The notes beneath the pieces are model-generated. The model saw nothing but the letters and a program-made list of their open reading frames with translations, ran no database searches and had not been told where the DNA came from. Below are positions 62,658 through 64,000 of a stretch of 64,000 bases of DNA, piece by piece (position 1 is the first letter of the stretch; each line of letters starts with the position of its first letter). The position numbers were made by a program, and so were the translations under genes. Source of the DNA: an uncultured Bacteroides sp. (GTDB taxonomy: Bacteria; Bacteroidota; Bacteroidia; Bacteroidales; Bacteroidaceae); assembly GCF_963678425.1 (NCBI RefSeq), contig NZ_OY782854.1:310001-374000 (forward strand). The letters are read 5' to 3'.

Positions 62658-64000
62658 ATGAATATGATAAAATTAATTACTATTATAAAAAGGGAAAGAA
62701 GTTCGCAGAGTTTCATAAGATTGGGGCTGACTTTCCTGCTTGTGAGCCTATTCACTTTGACTACATATGCGCAAATTACACTTAAAGGAACAATCCTCGA
62801 AGAGAGATCTAAGAAATCTGTATTTGGTGCATCTGTCAAACTTAAGGGACAACTGGGAGAAACATTCACGGATGTAGATGGTGGGTTTCAGCTAAAAGTA
62901 AAGACTTTGCCTGCTACTTTATTGATAAAAAGCGTTGGATATAAATCTCAGGAATTTGATGTATACGAAAATGAACCAATAACAATCTACTTAAATGAAG
63001 ATCTTAATGAACTTGATAATGTAGTGGTTACCGGTTATGTTCAGACAAAGAGAAATGCCATGACCAGTGCTATCTCGGAAATAAAAGCAGATCAGTTCAA
63101 GAATATAGCAGGAAGCGGTTTAAACGAACAAATACAAGGGCAAACTCCGGGGCTTTTGGTCTCTACTACTTCAGGGACACCGGGTTCCAGCGTTTTTGTC
63201 CGCTTACGTGGAACAACCTCTATTAATGCCGGCAACGATCCGTTATATGTAATTGATGGGGTGCCTATCAGTAGTAAAACATTGCAAACTATCAGCATAG
63301 GCGGACAAACTACAAATCCGATATCAGACATAAATCCTGCTGATATTGAAAATGTGGAAGTACTTAAAGATGCTAATGCTACAGCTGTGTATGGCGCACG
63401 GGGAGCTAATGGTGTGATATTGATCACTACTAAACGAGGGAAAAATAATAGTAAGACTACGATTAATTTAGATGCAGAATATGGCTTCGCCAAAGCTTCC
63501 AAATTATGGGATCTGGCTACTGGACCGGATCATGCAGAAATCCTGAATGAAGCGTGGGTAAATGACGGGAAACCTTATGCAACAAGACCATATCGTCCTA
63601 AGAGTGAAGGAGGACTTGGAAATCCTGAAGATCAGCAGACTTATGATCGGCAAAGTCTTGTTTTCCGGACAGCCAATGTGCAAACCTACAACCTTTCGGC
63701 AAATGGTGGTGATGCAAAGACATCTTTCTTTGTAGGTGGTGGTTATACTTCCCAGGAAGCAATTGTGAGAACGCAGGACTTTTCAAGATATAACTTCCGT
63801 GTTAATCTAGACCATAAAATCAATAATAAATTATCAATAGGAACAAGTAATGCTCTGGATTATTCCATCCGTTCTTTATCGCGTACAGCCAACAGCCCGA
63901 AAGGTATTCTTCAAGCCAGTGTTCATACGGCTACACTGCTTCCTATATACAATTCGGATGGTTCTTATGCAAAATATGGCATTTTTGATAACATTGTAGC
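62658..64000 (+). CDS. SusC/RagA-like TonB-dependent receptor, N-terminal part (cut by window edge)
   Basis: The first 447 residues of a TonB-dependent receptor. Signal region LGLTFLLVSLFTLTTYAQ, then a carboxypeptidase-regulatory-like domain (ITLKGTILEERSKKSVFGAS) and the plug from about residue 117 (LDNVVVTGYVQTKRNAMTS, DPLYVIDGVPISS, VEVLKDANATAVYGARGANG). The barrel starts thereafter (FFVGGGYTSQEAIV) and the frame stays open to the window end. Start codons at 62658 and 62664 are both possible. Coupling to a PstS-like gene suggests a non-glycan ligand, or a glycan with a binding partner. Confidence 0.9.
   Translation, partial: MNMIKLITIIKRERSSQSFIRLGLTFLLVSLFTLTTYAQITLKGTILEERSKKSVFGASVKLKGQLGETFTDVDGGFQLKVKTLPATLLIKSVGYKSQEFDVYENEPITIYLNEDLNELDNVVVTGYVQTKRNAMTSAISEIKADQFKNIAGSGLNEQIQGQTPGLLVSTTSGTPGSSVFVRLRGTTSINAGNDPLYVIDGVPISSKTLQTISIGGQTTNPISDINPADIENVEVLKDANATAVYGARGANGVILITTKRGKNNSKTTINLDAEYGFAKASKLWDLATGPDHAEILNEAWVNDGKPYATRPYRPKSEGGLGNPEDQQTYDRQSLVFRTANVQTYNLSANGGDAKTSFFVGGGYTSQEAIVRTQDFSRYNFRVNLDHKINNKLSIGTSNALDYSIRSLSRTANSPKGILQASVHTATLLPIYNSDGSYAKYGIFDNIV

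Overview
The window looks like a chromosomal segment of a gut-type Bacteroides or close relative (Bacteroidota). Support comes from three SusC-type transporters (two with a SusD partner), promoters of the Bacteroides TTTG / TAnnTTTG class ahead of several genes, an AT-rich composition, weak ribosome binding sites, and housekeeping genes with typical Bacteroides variants. No rRNA, tRNA or CRISPR array was seen.

Region 1 (1-13.1 kb) is mostly minus-strand core genome: a cut-off comEC, rpe, an ECF-type sigma factor, and a group made of a YrdC/Sua5 protein, a sugar-1-phosphate transferase, a ClC channel and fmt. A ROK regulator, a glyoxalase-like protein, an MBL-fold hydrolase, msrA, a frameshifted lipoprotein gene and a thioredoxin follow. 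The rpe upstream region carries four TGTACA sites exactly 22 bp apart. Region 2 (13.5-22.6 kb) has an intact IS30 element between the thioredoxin and rpsA, then rnz, two small exported proteins ending in a sorting-domain-like module, an L,D-transpeptidase, and an ECF sigma / membrane protein / small exported protein cassette.

Region 3 (22.8-61.1 kb) is a large plus-strand polysaccharide utilisation locus for pectin. It opens with an exported TIM-barrel protein and a SusC/SusD pair. Next come backbone enzymes for homogalacturonan (CE8 pectinesterase and two PL1-type pectate lyases) with associated exported proteins including a DUF3826 protein. A tightly packed run follows: GH43, a two-domain glycosidase, GH78, GH28, a serine esterase, GH95, a GH140-like apiosidase and a GH78 fused to a sialidase-like propeller. 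This combination matches the families known to take apart rhamnogalacturonan II (RG-II). The locus ends with a second SusC/SusD pair. No HTCS, SusR or AraC-type regulator lies inside it. Secreted or surface enzymes would cut the backbone, SusC/D pairs would import oligosaccharides, and exo-acting periplasmic enzymes would strip side chains.

Region 4 (61.3-64 kb) starts a separate transcription unit with a long structured leader, a PstS-like exported binding protein and a TonB-dependent transporter cut by the window end.

Assignments rest on motifs read by eye; no database search was run.
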